From a candidate division WOR-3 bacterium (GTDB taxonomy: Bacteria; SDB-A): 27,223 nt of DNA. Below are positions 8,212-16,214 of this stretch, in pieces; position 1 is the stretch's first letter, and each line of letters begins with the position of its first letter. The notes under the pieces were generated by a model. The model was not told the DNA's origin. It saw only the letters and a list, made by a program, of their open reading frames with translations, and searched no databases. Location of the stretch: NCBI GenBank assembly GCA_016934535.1, contig JAFGSQ010000045.1, positions 1 to 27,223 of the forward strand, given 5' to 3'. A program made the position numbers and the translations under genes.

Positions 8212-8702
8212 TTTATAGTTATTTTTTCAGCGCAACTCTTTTTTTGTTTGATTCAAATGCAATGTTCTGGAAAATATAAAATCTGTCAATGTGGACAACA
8301 GAGAAACGGTTTGCATAAATTATATAAGTATGCGTCTTAATCCTGTTTATCATATTATGAGAATGGTTGATAAAAAGTTGATAAAATGAATTTGTTAAAA
8401 ATTCATAGATTTATCAACTATTTTAAGTATTTAAAGAATAGTGAAATATGACATTAACCTGGAATGGAATTTTTCTATTAAAAAGAAAATTTGAAAAATC
8501 AAAAACGTTTGTGAAAAAAACAACCATGCGATAATATTATTTATATGTAGCAAGACAGCTATTATTAAACATTGGTTTATTATAGTCTATGAATTAGGCA
8601 ATAACGACCGGCGTTCTGAGAAAAGGGGACAGTGTTTATTTTGTTTTTGTATAACAAAGATATGAAAATCAACAAACTTCTAAAGAATCAACAGGAAAAG
8701 TA
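8212..8702. other. 491-bp intergenic region with AT-rich hairpin and a GGGGACAG motif
   Basis: No open frame of useful length or recognisable RNA gene is visible. Two structures stand out and are listed separately: a long AT-rich inverted repeat with a tandem half-site (8366-8419), and a G-rich stretch AAAAGGGGACAGTGTTTATT at 8621-8640. The last 30 bases carry the SD of the downstream kinase gene. Confidence 0.5.
8366..8419. repeat. Tandem GTTGATAAAA and 17-bp-arm inverted repeat
   Basis: GTTGATAAAA occurs twice at 11-bp spacing (8366-8375, 8377-8386). The second copy begins a hairpin: AGTTGATAAA+ATGAATT (8376-8392), loop TGTTAAA, then AATTCAT (8400-8406), a 3-nt bulge AGA, and TTTATCAACT (8410-8419). 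Both arm segments pair perfectly. With almost no G/C and no following T-run it is a poor terminator. The 11-bp phased half-sites suggest a protein-binding site or replication/recombination iteron remnant. Confidence 0.6.
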
Positions 8703-9152
8703 ATGTTATATATTTTTTGCGGACCCTCTTGTTCAGGAAAATCGTCGGCCGCAAGCGCCGTAAGACGAAAATTAAACGCTCAGATATATAGTGGTAAAGA
8801 TTATTTGTCTCTGGCGAATGAAGAGAATATGGCGTGGTCTGAGTTCAAAAAAATATTAAACATGTCTTTAATGCCACGCTGTAATGTGATTTATATCATT
8901 ACAGAGAAAGACAAGCTCAATGAATTAAGACAGTGGAAAAATGTGAAAATATGCAGATTTGAAGCTGAATTGAATATACTTGAAGATCGTTTTGCAAAAA
9001 GAACAAGCGGAAAATTACCGCAGTTAATTTCTGACATGTTAAAAAAACAAACAACGGTTTGGATGAATGAACCCGCTGACCTAGTTATTGACACTTCAAA
9101 ATGCTCTGAAGCGTTTGTTTTAGAAAAATTAGAAAAATTTGTAAATTTTTGA
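8703..9152 (+). CDS. Small P-loop kinase-like NTPase
   Basis: A 149-residue single-domain protein with a textbook Walker A near the N-terminus (G7-P-S-C-S-G12-K13-S14-S15). A beta strand ending NVIYIIT follows, then an Arg-rich lid-like stretch EDRFAKRTSG (residues ~99-108), and a C-terminal strand LVIDTSKCSE of the kind that closes the nucleotide pocket in shikimate-, gluconate- and adenylylsulfate-kinase-like enzymes. Size and layout fit a small-molecule kinase; the substrate is unknown. The ATG is preceded by CAGGAAAAG, an acceptable SD. It is convergent with the minus-strand serine hydrolase. Confidence 0.75.
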   Translation: MLYIFCGPSCSGKSSAASAVRRKLNAQIYSGKDYLSLANEENMAWSEFKKILNMSLMPRCNVIYIITEKDKLNELRQWKNVKICRFEAELNILEDRFAKRTSGKLPQLISDMLKKQTTVWMNEPADLVIDTSKCSEAFVLEKLEKFVNF

Positions 9153-9178
9153 TTTGCTACTTGATAAATATTTTATTT

Positions 9179-10617
9179 TTATAATAAACCGATTAATTTC
9201 AATATTTCATTGCCTATTTCAATAGCAACCGGATTGTCAATGTTTAATAAAACTATAACTGTGTAACCGTTTTTGATATCTCTTGCATAAAAAGAGGAAA
9301 CTCCTATAGCTCCGCCTGCCGATCTTGAAAGATTTTGTTGAATCAAAGGATCACCAATTTGTCCTTGGAATCTATTTAGCATAAAATTTGAATATTCTGA
9401 GCCCAAAAGTTTATGTGAGCGGAAAACGTTATCGAACTTCAGAATATCCTCAACCGTCGAATATCCTCCGCCGGCCGGAGTTCCCCTCGGTGATAAAATA
9501 TACGTATTCTCCCATCGCCAACTTAAACCAGTGGAATCGCAGGGATGATGATTAGTATAACCTATAGCCAGGTTTTCTACCGGTCCGTCTCTGTCGTAAG
9601 AATCCGTGTTGCTCATTTCTGCGGGTTTGTAGATGTATTCGCGTATGTATTCGAAATAATCTAATCCGCTGACTTTTTCAATTATTGATCCTGCAACTTC
9701 GAAACCAATGTTGGAATGCTGAACGCTTGATCCGGGTTCGAAATCAAGTGGAATGTCTTTAATGAATTGCATGTATTGTGAAACAGTGCGCAATTCGTCT
9801 TTGTGCTGTAAATAATACTCGTTGTTCCAATAATCACCCCAACCGGATTCCATTGTCAATAAATGTCTTACAGTTACGTTTGCTGATATGTCCTTTGGAA
9901 AAAAAGTCAGAAATTTGCCCAGAGGATCGTCTATGCTGATTTCTCCTTTTTTAATTATTTGTAGAATCGCAACGGAAGTAAAAAGCTTGTTCAAAGAACC
10001 CAGATTAAATTTTGTGTCAATTCTATTGGGTGCGAAAAATCTTTTATCAGACATTCCAGCGGATAATAATAATAATTGATCACCGTTTTTAGCTATCAAA
10101 ACGGATCCGGAAAATCTGTTTAACGATTCCTGGTCTGCTAAAAATGTTTTTATTCGTTCAATTGCTTGCGATTCATCCGTTGAATAGGATATCTTTGAAT
10201 TAGAAGCGAGGGGTAAAGCAATATAAGGTTCAATTCTCATAGAAGATATGTTATTGGGGGACTTCTGTTCCAATGAAATCGAAATTTTAAATTTCTCTCC
10301 TTTGGACAAAGAGCGTATAACGAAAGAAATTTCAAAAGAATCGGACAATTCTACTGAAGTTAATTCAAATGGGGAAGCCATGTTTTTGACTTGTTGTAAC
10401 AATACGCCTCTTGAATTTACTGGAATGGCTTTTTTAAATCCGTCTGTACAATTATGTTCAATAAATTCATTTGGAGAAGTTGAAACCGTGCCGTTTAAAA
10501 CAGCAATGAGTGAGCCGGCTTTTGAGCCTGCCAAGGTGTCAGGAAAAGTCATGGCTGAAAATTATCTTGTGAAAGAGAAAATGATAAAAACGACAAAATT
10601 GAAACACCCTTTTTCAT
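9179..10617 (-). pseudogene. Serine hydrolase (beta-lactamase/class C PBP family) with frameshift after signal peptide
   Basis: The main frame (10552 down to 9179, 457 residues) has a beta-lactamase-type domain: SLNK catalytic tetrad S186-x-x-K189, HSN at 279-281 where the family usually has Y-x-N, and GGGYSTVEDILKF near the C-terminus. The first ~140 residues match the N-terminal module that starts PDT.AG...A.L..LN in secreted CubicO-like hydrolases. A second short frame begins at 10617 with SD GGGAGG seven bases upstream and reads a clear signal peptide (MKKGVSILSFLSFSLSQ). It reaches a TGA at 10551-10549 that overlaps the ATG of the main frame (ATGA). A one-base change would fuse them, so I annotate one exported hydrolase with a frameshift. 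If no export occurs, the 457-residue product would start at 10552 in the cytosol. Confidence 0.75.
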
Positions 10618-10726
10618 GTCCCATCCTCCCTTTTTCAATTTCTTTTATTTTATCATTTTTATTATAATCATACAATTTTTATTTGCAAATATAATTATTT
10701 ATGTAAAACGAATCATTAGTTAAGAT

Positions 10727-10755
10727 TTGACGAAGTAAAAGGGTTGTAATACTAT
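10727..10755 (+). promoter_or_regulatory. Sigma70-type promoter for the MbfA-like gene
   Basis: TTGACG (10727-10732), 17-bp spacer, TACTAT (10750-10755), 28 bp before the ATG at 10784. The region 10618-10783 is divergent between the serine hydrolase and this gene. Confidence 0.45.
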
Positions 10756-10783
10756 TAATCATCTTGTCGAGAGATATCAAACT

Positions 10784-11656
10784 ATGCCGATCAGTGAAAA
10801 AACAATAAAAATCCTGCTTAAATATCAAAAAAACGAAATCACCGAACATAACATATATCTTAAACTTGCAAAGCGTGAAAAATCCCCGGAAAACAGAAAA
10901 GTCTTCGAAGAAATTTCGGCTGATGAGCTCCGACACTATAATCAATGGCGTGAATATACGAAAAAAGATGTTTCACCGGACAGAAGAAGGATATTCTTTT
11001 TCTTTGTTATAAGCCGCCTGTTTGGTTTGACTTTCGGTGTAAAGCTGATGGAACGAGGAGAAGAGAGCGCTCAAACCAAGTATAAAAAACTTATAGATGA
11101 AATCCCTGGAGCCGGAATAATCGCTGAAGAAGAGGACAGGCACGAAAATGCTCTGTTGCAACTTTTGGATGAAGAGAGACTCAGGTACACAGGTTCGATG
11201 GTACTTGGTTTGAACGACGCTCTGGTAGAACTGACGGGAGCTCTCGCCGGATTCACATTCGCGCTGAGAAACACTAAACTTGTAGCCCTGACGGGTGCCA
11301 TAACAGGCTTTGCCGCGGCTCTTTCTATGGCAGCTTCAGAGTATCTTTCTAAAAAATCGGATGAAACGGATAAAAATCCTTTCAAGGCATCTCTTTACAC
11401 AGGATCTGCCTACATCATTACCGTTGTTTTGCTTATCGCGCCGTTTCTTTTACTTAATAATATTTTTATCTGTCTGGCAACAACTCTAATAACGGCAATC
11501 GCAATAATTGCCGTTTTCAATTATTATATCTCTGTCGCAAAAGATCAGAAATTCAAAAATCGTTTCATTGAAATGGCAGGCTTAAGTGTAGGCGTAGCTG
11601 TTGTAAGTTTTTTCATTGGATACTTACTGCGGGCATTCATAGGAGTAGATCCGTGA
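10784..11656 (+). CDS. MbfA-like membrane ferritin: ferritin-like domain fused to VIT1/CCC1 transporter
   Basis: The N-terminal ~130 residues are a ferritin-like helical domain with E48-x-x-H51 (ADELRHYNQW) and E116-x-x-H119 (EEEDRHENALL), plus Glu candidates at 18/21. The remainder is a VIT1/CCC1 vacuolar-iron-transporter domain: GLNDALVELTGALAGFTFAL, GFAAALSMAASEYLSKKSDE and three further hydrophobic helices, about five in total. Fusions of this kind (MbfA) export Fe2+ across the inner membrane and protect against iron and peroxide stress. The soluble domain senses or oxidises iron. A TTGACG/TACTAT promoter precedes it. Length (290) is near that expected. With the rubrerythrin-like gene and MsrBA it supports an iron and oxidative-stress theme. 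Confidence 0.88.
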   Translation: MPISEKTIKILLKYQKNEITEHNIYLKLAKREKSPENRKVFEEISADELRHYNQWREYTKKDVSPDRRRIFFFFVISRLFGLTFGVKLMERGEESAQTKYKKLIDEIPGAGIIAEEEDRHENALLQLLDEERLRYTGSMVLGLNDALVELTGALAGFTFALRNTKLVALTGAITGFAAALSMAASEYLSKKSDETDKNPFKASLYTGSAYIITVVLLIAPFLLLNNIFICLATTLITAIAIIAVFNYYISVAKDQKFKNRFIEMAGLSVGVAVVSFFIGYLLRAFIGVDP

Positions 11657-11773
11657 AAAAACATCAAATCAAATGTTTATACTGGTCCTGGTTAAATTAA
11701 TTTGTGTTTTTTATCGGTTTATTTCAATAAAAAACCAGATCGAAACAGTTGATATAAAAAAAGGAAGTGATTC

Positions 11774-12373
11774 ATGAAAAGAAATTTTGTTATTTTTTTC
11801 TCGGTAATATTACCGGCGTTTTCATTTGGTCTGAATATTGACGAAACATTTGATGAAATATTTGAGTATTGCGGACAAAATACGTTTGAAGAATACAGAT
11901 GCGAACAATACATAGTTTTAGCCCAATATGTACAGTCTCTCGGGAATAACGAGGCAATTGCGGCTCTCAGAGAATATGCCGCAGCAAACGAGGAAAGCGA
12001 GAAAATCATCATTTTGACAAGAATGTTGTTTAAACCAAAAGACAACACTTCGTTGAGAAGACCTTTAATCGGAGGGGCAATCTTTTTCGGTAACACCGAT
12101 TATGAGGACTGGCCCAGCGAACCCATAGAAATAATAAACGGCGTTCCTTTTTTGATAACCATGGGATATTGTCTGGGTGGAAGTCCGGAAACTTCTTTAC
12201 AGTATCTTGAGTACTGCGCGGAAAACGGAGAATGGAATGAATACAGTTATTCCCTGAAAACAGAAGAAGAAATGTCAGAAGCTCTGAACATTCTGCTGAG
12301 CAGTCCAAAATGGAACGAACCTCTGTCGGAGTCCGAAGTTCTGTTTTTTGAAAATCAAATTGTGATCGAATAG
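11774..12373 (+). CDS. Secreted protein of unknown function
   Basis: I do not recognise a family. The first ~19 residues form a Sec signal peptide (MKRNFVIFFSVILPAFSFG). The mature part is acidic and mostly helical, with NEAIAALREYAAANEESEKIIILTRML resembling a HEAT- or ARM-like helical pair. A block SLRRPLIGGAIFFGNTDYED follows, then GVPFLITMGYCLGGSPE and a C-terminal acidic tail. Four cysteines are present in the mature part (YCGQ, RCEQ, YCLG, YCAE), which might form disulfides in the periplasm. The ATG is preceded by AAAGGAAGTG, a good SD. It lies between the MbfA-like gene and the T9SS cargo gene with about 85-115 bp gaps, so probably has its own transcript. Confidence 0.7.
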   Translation: MKRNFVIFFSVILPAFSFGLNIDETFDEIFEYCGQNTFEEYRCEQYIVLAQYVQSLGNNEAIAALREYAAANEESEKIIILTRMLFKPKDNTSLRRPLIGGAIFFGNTDYEDWPSEPIEIINGVPFLITMGYCLGGSPETSLQYLEYCAENGEWNEYSYSLKTEEEMSEALNILLSSPKWNEPLSESEVLFFENQIVIE

Positions 12374-12459
12374 CCGGATGTTGAATTTCAGGTTGCCGTA
12401 TTTAGTATGTTAATTTTGCATTTATTATTTTATTGAGTTTAAGAGCAGGGAGAATATGT

Positions 12460-14964
12460 ATGGCAAAGAAAATTCTGACTCACATCTTAGTCTCGTTATT
12501 TTTTTCGATTTTGTACTCGCAGGCTCCTTCTCATTGGACGCCGAGCGGAATAGGCGGCGGTGGAGGTCTGTTTTCACCAAGCTTCAGCCCTCACAATTCT
12601 GATGAATTTTTTATTGCCTGCGATATGGGGGGGCTGTACAGAAGCATCGACATGGGAGAAAACTGGGACGTTCTCAGTTTCAGCGAGATAAGGGGTGGAG
12701 TTTCATCGTGTGTTCGGTTTACAAATAATCCCTCGCTTATATATTGTCTGGGCAATAACGGGAACGGATTCACTCCAAAAAAATCCACGGACGGAGGACA
12801 GGTCTGGACGGATCTTTCCGCAGATCCGACGGGAGGGGACGCTTGGTTCATGACAGCGGATCCTATGAATACACAAAGAATTATTATTACGGATTACAGT
12901 GATCTTTGGTTTTCAGGCGACGGTGGAAATTCATTTGGCGCCTCTAAATATCACAGTTCTTCAGGAGGAGGGCTTCATGTTGCCGGTGTGTTTTTTGACG
13001 GCGTAAATATATTTGTAGGAACCAACACAGGTCTTCTTGTATCAACAGACGGCGGAAGTTCTTTTACAATGAATTCTCTTCCGGGAATTCCATCCGGCCA
13101 GGGAATTTTATCTTTTGCCGGAGCCAAAGAAGGCAGTGTCACGAGGTTTTATGCGACATCTGCTGAAGAAAGCGACATTTACGCGGGTATTTCGGGAGGC
13201 GATTATTGGGGTATCTGCACAGGTGTTTATTCTATGGACGCTGGGACGGGAAACTGGGTTCAAAAAACCGGGGGTTTGAATTTGTCTCATGATTTTGTTT
13301 TTTTTGTCTCTATGTCTATTAATGAGGTGAGCACGGCGTATCTGGCAGGCGGAAATTTCGACGGTGTGCCGGTTGTTTTTAAGACAACTAACGGCGGCAT
13401 AAGTTGGTCTGAGGTTTTTTTGACAGACAACAACCAGAACATTGTCACCGGATATTGCGGCTATCAGGGCGATTTTGGCTGGTACTGGGCTGAGTGCGCT
13501 CTGGGATTTGCCGTTTCGCCTGTCAATTCGGACCTGGTAATGATTACCGACTTCGGATTCGTCCACGTGACATCTGACGGAGGGGTGAATTGGAGACAAG
13601 TGTACATCAATCCATATGTACAAAATCCCGCTGGATCACCGACACCGAAAGGCAGGTCATATTTTTCAAACGGTTTGGAAAATACGTCATCTTGGTGGAT
13701 GACGTGGAGCGATTCGGACAACATTTTTGCTTCATACACTGACATAAAAGGTGTAAAAAGTTCAGACGGCGGGAATTCCTGGTCTTTCGACTACACAGGA
13801 CACAATCAAAACACCATGTATCAAGCTTTAAAGCATGTTAACGGATACCTTTACGCCGCTACATCGACCGTGCATGACATTTACCAGAGCACCTATCTGC
13901 AGGATTCCCGTTTAGACAATGGAAGCGGCATGATCTTATTTTCTGTGGACACCGGATCTTCGTGGAATGTACTGCACGATTTCGGACATCCTGTCATTTG
14001 GCTTGCGTTTGACCCCAACAACCAAAACAGGCTCTACGCGAGCGTCATTCACAGCACACAGGGCGGAATTTTTGTTTCAAATGACATACAAAACGGCGGT
14101 GGATCTTCATGGAGTAAATTGGCCGATCCGCCGAGGACAGAAGGCCATCCTTTTTGTGTAACAATTCTCGACGACAACACCATTGTATGCTCATATTCAG
14201 GTAGAAGAGACAACACAGGTGTATTCACGGCAAGTTCAGGTGTTTTTGTCAGCACAAACGGAGGAAACAGCTGGCTGGACAGAAGCGACGACGGAATGTA
14301 TTACTGGACAAAAGACGTTGTGGTATATCCTCACGACAACAGTCAAAATACTTGGTATGCCTGTGTTTTTAGCGGTTGGGGAGGACCTCCGAACGGTCTC
14401 GGAGGGCTTTACAGGACGACAGACAGGGGATTAAACTGGTCGAGAATATGCGATTTAGACAGAGTCGAGTCTTGTACTTTCAGCACAACGGATCCGGATT
14501 TCTGTTATCTGACGACTGAAGAGGACGGATTATGGTGCAGCCAAAACATAACCTCAACGAATCCGGATTTTATTCAAGTTACATCGTATCCATTTGCCCA
14601 TCCTGTAAGAGTATTCTTTAATCCGTTTAATGAAAATGAAGTTTGGATTACAAGTTTCGGTAACGGTTTGAAAAAAGGTGTTTCCGGAACTGCCGTAGAA
14701 GATTTTCCGGAAATAACAAATCCGTGGGGTCAAATAGAGATCTTTCCCAATCCCACTTCAGGCAAAGTATTTTTTTGTTTAGACGAACATTTACTTCCTA
14801 TCGTGTCCATAGAAGTGCTGGATGTTTCAGGGAGATTGGTTAAAAGTTTTGATTCATTTAATTTATCATCTTTTGATTTGAGCAATTTGGAGGCGGGAGT
14901 TTACTTTTTTAGAGTTTGCACCGAGGAAGATGAGATCTCAAGGAAAGTTACGTTGTTAAAATAG
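12460..14964 (+). CDS. Large secreted Asp-box (BNR/sortilin-like) protein with T9SS type A sorting domain
   Basis: It begins with a signal peptide (MAKKILTHILVSLFFSILYSQ) and continues through about ten Asp-box/BNR repeats of the form S.DGG.SW (STDGGQVW, SGDGGNSF, TTNGGISW, TSDGGVNW, SSDGGNSW, STNGGNSW, TTDRGLNW). These indicate one or two beta-propellers of the Vps10/sortilin or xyloglucanase-like type. The last ~80 residues are a Por/T9SS sorting domain: IEIFPNPTSGKVFF, then IEVLDVSGRLVKSF, then LSNLEAGVYFFRV and a terminal RKVTLLK. The product should cross the outer membrane through a type IX system and be anchored or released; its ligand or substrate is unknown. A longer frame opens at TTG 12433, but the ATG at 12460 has SD AGGGAG (12447-12452) at ideal spacing and puts the signal peptide at the terminus. 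Confidence 0.88.
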   Translation: MAKKILTHILVSLFFSILYSQAPSHWTPSGIGGGGGLFSPSFSPHNSDEFFIACDMGGLYRSIDMGENWDVLSFSEIRGGVSSCVRFTNNPSLIYCLGNNGNGFTPKKSTDGGQVWTDLSADPTGGDAWFMTADPMNTQRIIITDYSDLWFSGDGGNSFGASKYHSSSGGGLHVAGVFFDGVNIFVGTNTGLLVSTDGGSSFTMNSLPGIPSGQGILSFAGAKEGSVTRFYATSAEESDIYAGISGGDYWGICTGVYSMDAGTGNWVQKTGGLNLSHDFVFFVSMSINEVSTAYLAGGNFDGVPVVFKTTNGGISWSEVFLTDNNQNIVTGYCGYQGDFGWYWAECALGFAVSPVNSDLVMITDFGFVHVTSDGGVNWRQVYINPYVQNPAGSPTPKGRSYFSNGLENTSSWWMTWSDSDNIFASYTDIKGVKSSDGGNSWSFDYTGHNQNTMYQALKHVNGYLYAATSTVHDIYQSTYLQDSRLDNGSGMILFSVDTGSSWNVLHDFGHPVIWLAFDPNNQNRLYASVIHSTQGGIFVSNDIQNGGGSSWSKLADPPRTEGHPFCVTILDDNTIVCSYSGRRDNTGVFTASSGVFVSTNGGNSWLDRSDDGMYYWTKDVVVYPHDNSQNTWYACVFSGWGGPPNGLGGLYRTTDRGLNWSRICDLDRVESCTFSTTDPDFCYLTTEEDGLWCSQNITSTNPDFIQVTSYPFAHPVRVFFNPFNENEVWITSFGNGLKKGVSGTAVEDFPEITNPWGQIEIFPNPTSGKVFFCLDEHLLPIVSIEVLDVSGRLVKSFDSFNLSSFDLSNLEAGVYFFRVCTEEDEISRKVTLLK

Positions 14965-14991
14965 TAATATACAGAGAACTTATATAAGCTT

Positions 14992-15022
14992 GAATTGATA
15001 TTGGTCAATTCTCATCTTTTTT
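14992..15022 (+). terminator. Weak intrinsic-terminator-like hairpin
   Basis: GAATTGA (14992-14998), loop TATTGG, TCAATTC (15005-15011), then TCATC and a run of six T. It lies 28 bp after the T9SS cargo stop. The stem is AT-rich, so efficiency is doubtful. Confidence 0.4.
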
Positions 15023-15069
15023 ACAACAGGTCATAGCCATTTAAAAATCGCACAGGCGGAAAAGAAATT

Positions 15070-15097
15070 GCTTTTCAGTACAGAAAAGCTTTTCTTT
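15070..15097 (+). terminator. Second hairpin with T-rich tail
   Basis: GCTTTTC (15070-15076), loop AGTACA, GAAAAGC (15083-15089), followed by TTTTCTTT. A 14-bp palindrome AGAAAAGCTTTTCT (15082-15095) overlaps it. It is a plausible back-up terminator just before the next promoter. Confidence 0.45.
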
Positions 15098-15111
15098 ACT
15101 CGAATATTTTC

Positions 15112-15140
15112 TTGACAACGCTATAACGGTTATGTATTTT
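15112..15140 (+). promoter_or_regulatory. Sigma70-type promoter of the leader/GNAT unit
   Basis: TTGACA (15112-15117), 17-bp spacer, TATTTT (15135-15140). It precedes a structured leader and a small ORF with a near-perfect SD. Confidence 0.45.
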
Positions 15141-15149
15141 TGCTTGATT

Positions 15150-15360
15150 ACCGACCGAGGACAAAAAACTAACAAAGAGTTGCTTGTTAAAATCAACTCG
15201 TCGGTTCTATAAGGAGGTGATACCCATGCTATGTAAAACGAACAAACACTTCATGATTCGGCCTGCATGGTATTCAGCCTTCTACCCCGCAAGCCGATAA
15301 ACTTTCGGCAAATCAAGGCAACAAATCGCAAAGCGGAAAGCGCTGGTTTAATCCAGTGTT
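15150..15360 (+). promoter_or_regulatory. Structured 5' leader (possible attenuator) upstream of GNAT gene
   Basis: Nested pairing: outer ACCGAC (15150-15155) with GTCGGT (15200-15205); inner GAGTTG (15177-15182) with CAACTC (15194-15199), the two right arms being contiguous. Six bases later is AAGGAGGTGAT (15211-15221), an 11-nt perfect complement to the canonical 16S 3' tail. Further downstream GCCGA/TCGGC (about 15293-15309) and CGCTGG/CCAGTG (about 15339-15356) can also pair. No known riboswitch class is recognised. Confidence 0.4.
15226..15300 (+). CDS. Possible 24-residue leader peptide
   Basis: An ATG five bases after the exceptionally strong SD AAGGAGGTGAT opens a 24-codon frame ending in TAA (15298-15300). 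Its middle reads NKHFMIRPAWYSAFYPASR, rich in aromatic and basic residues, with no known family. It ends 85 bp before the GNAT gene, whose own SD (CTGGAGAG) is ordinary. The strong SD argues that it is translated; position and structure argue for a regulatory role such as stalling-controlled folding. Without comparative data this remains a guess. Confidence 0.4.
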   Translation: MLCKTNKHFMIRPAWYSAFYPASR

Positions 15361-15385
15361 TTCCAATAAATGACTGGAGAGTAAA

Positions 15386-16204
15386 ATGGTTGAACTTTTC
15401 AACGAAAAGAAAACGGCCTGCGGTTATCTCGACATTATTCACGAAGGAGGCGATTCCTGGGTGATTATACAAAAATGGTATAAAGACGCTGACGGAATGC
15501 CTCAGAAAGCTGATTGGGAAAAAGTTTTCAATTCTGTTTTTGACGAATGCACACGCAAAGGGGCAAAGATTATAGACACGAGAGTGATATCTGCGGAAGA
15601 ATCCATAGACGATGAACTGGCCTCCGAACGCGCAAAAATGCATCGTGACATACTTACTGCCAAAGGATTTGTCCCTGGTGAAAGCAGACTTGAATACCGC
15701 ATGCCTCTCGATGCGGCTGTTAAGAATTTAGAATCGTCGGTAAAAACGAATTCTCTTCGATGGGAGTGTGTAGATTCATCACGTGAAGATGAGTTTAAAA
15801 AAGCCGTTCATTTATTTCAATGCGCGGCGGAGGGGGATATTGCTTTTGACCCGGATGACGATATGTCAGATTTTCTTAAAGGTTTTTTGGCCGATGAAGA
15901 TGTCATCAAAGACCCTGAAATGCTGCAGATAGGTATTCTGAAAAATGAAGCGGCGGTTGTTTTAGCGTGCATGTCTTATTCGGACGGATGGTCTACTTTG
16001 TATTATCTGGGAGTTCTGCCTAAGTTCAGAGGACGCGGTCTTGGAACAGAAACAATGCTTCACGGTCTGCAGACGCTGAAGAAACTTGGCGGAAAAATTT
16101 ATCACGATGGAACAGGCGCTCGAAATAAAGCAGCACTCGCTCTTTTTGCAAAAATCGAAGCGCCCCTGTTCAGGGAAATGGAAGACTGGCGGCTTAAATT
16201 ATAA
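15386..16204 (+). CDS. GNAT family N-acetyltransferase, probable tandem GNAT domains
   Basis: The C-terminal domain (about residues 125-272) has a clear GNAT core: the YYLGVLPKFRGRGLGTETMLHGL strand-helix with the R-G-R-G-L-G acetyl-CoA pyrophosphate-binding motif, followed by DGTGARNKAALALFAKI, the usual asparagine-containing motif B. The N-terminal ~120 residues (HEGGDSWVIIQKWY, then KGAKIIDTRVIS and ILTAKGFVPGESRLEYRMPL) look like a degenerate first GNAT domain lacking the glycine-rich loop. The substrate is unknown. The ATG has SD GGAG six bases upstream. It follows an unusual promoter, leader and small ORF, so its expression may be regulated in response to a signal. Confidence 0.8.
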   Translation: MVELFNEKKTACGYLDIIHEGGDSWVIIQKWYKDADGMPQKADWEKVFNSVFDECTRKGAKIIDTRVISAEESIDDELASERAKMHRDILTAKGFVPGESRLEYRMPLDAAVKNLESSVKTNSLRWECVDSSREDEFKKAVHLFQCAAEGDIAFDPDDDMSDFLKGFLADEDVIKDPEMLQIGILKNEAAVVLACMSYSDGWSTLYYLGVLPKFRGRGLGTETMLHGLQTLKKLGGKIYHDGTGARNKAALALFAKIEAPLFREMEDWRLKL

Positions 16205-16214
16205 CGATTTGTGA

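Noticed and set aside
10248-10667. Plus-strand 139-residue frame at the 5' end of the serine hydrolase
   Set aside because: Antisense shadow of the hydrolase N-terminal module; low-complexity Ser/Phe tail.
13108-13745. Two antisense frames inside the T9SS cargo gene
   Set aside because: No coding features; they arise from the biased codon use of the repeated Asp-box sequence.
15251-15643. Minus-strand 130-residue frame across the GNAT leader
   Set aside because: It overlaps both the leader and GNAT coding sequence, has no SD or recognisable domain, and would conflict with the plus-strand promoter.
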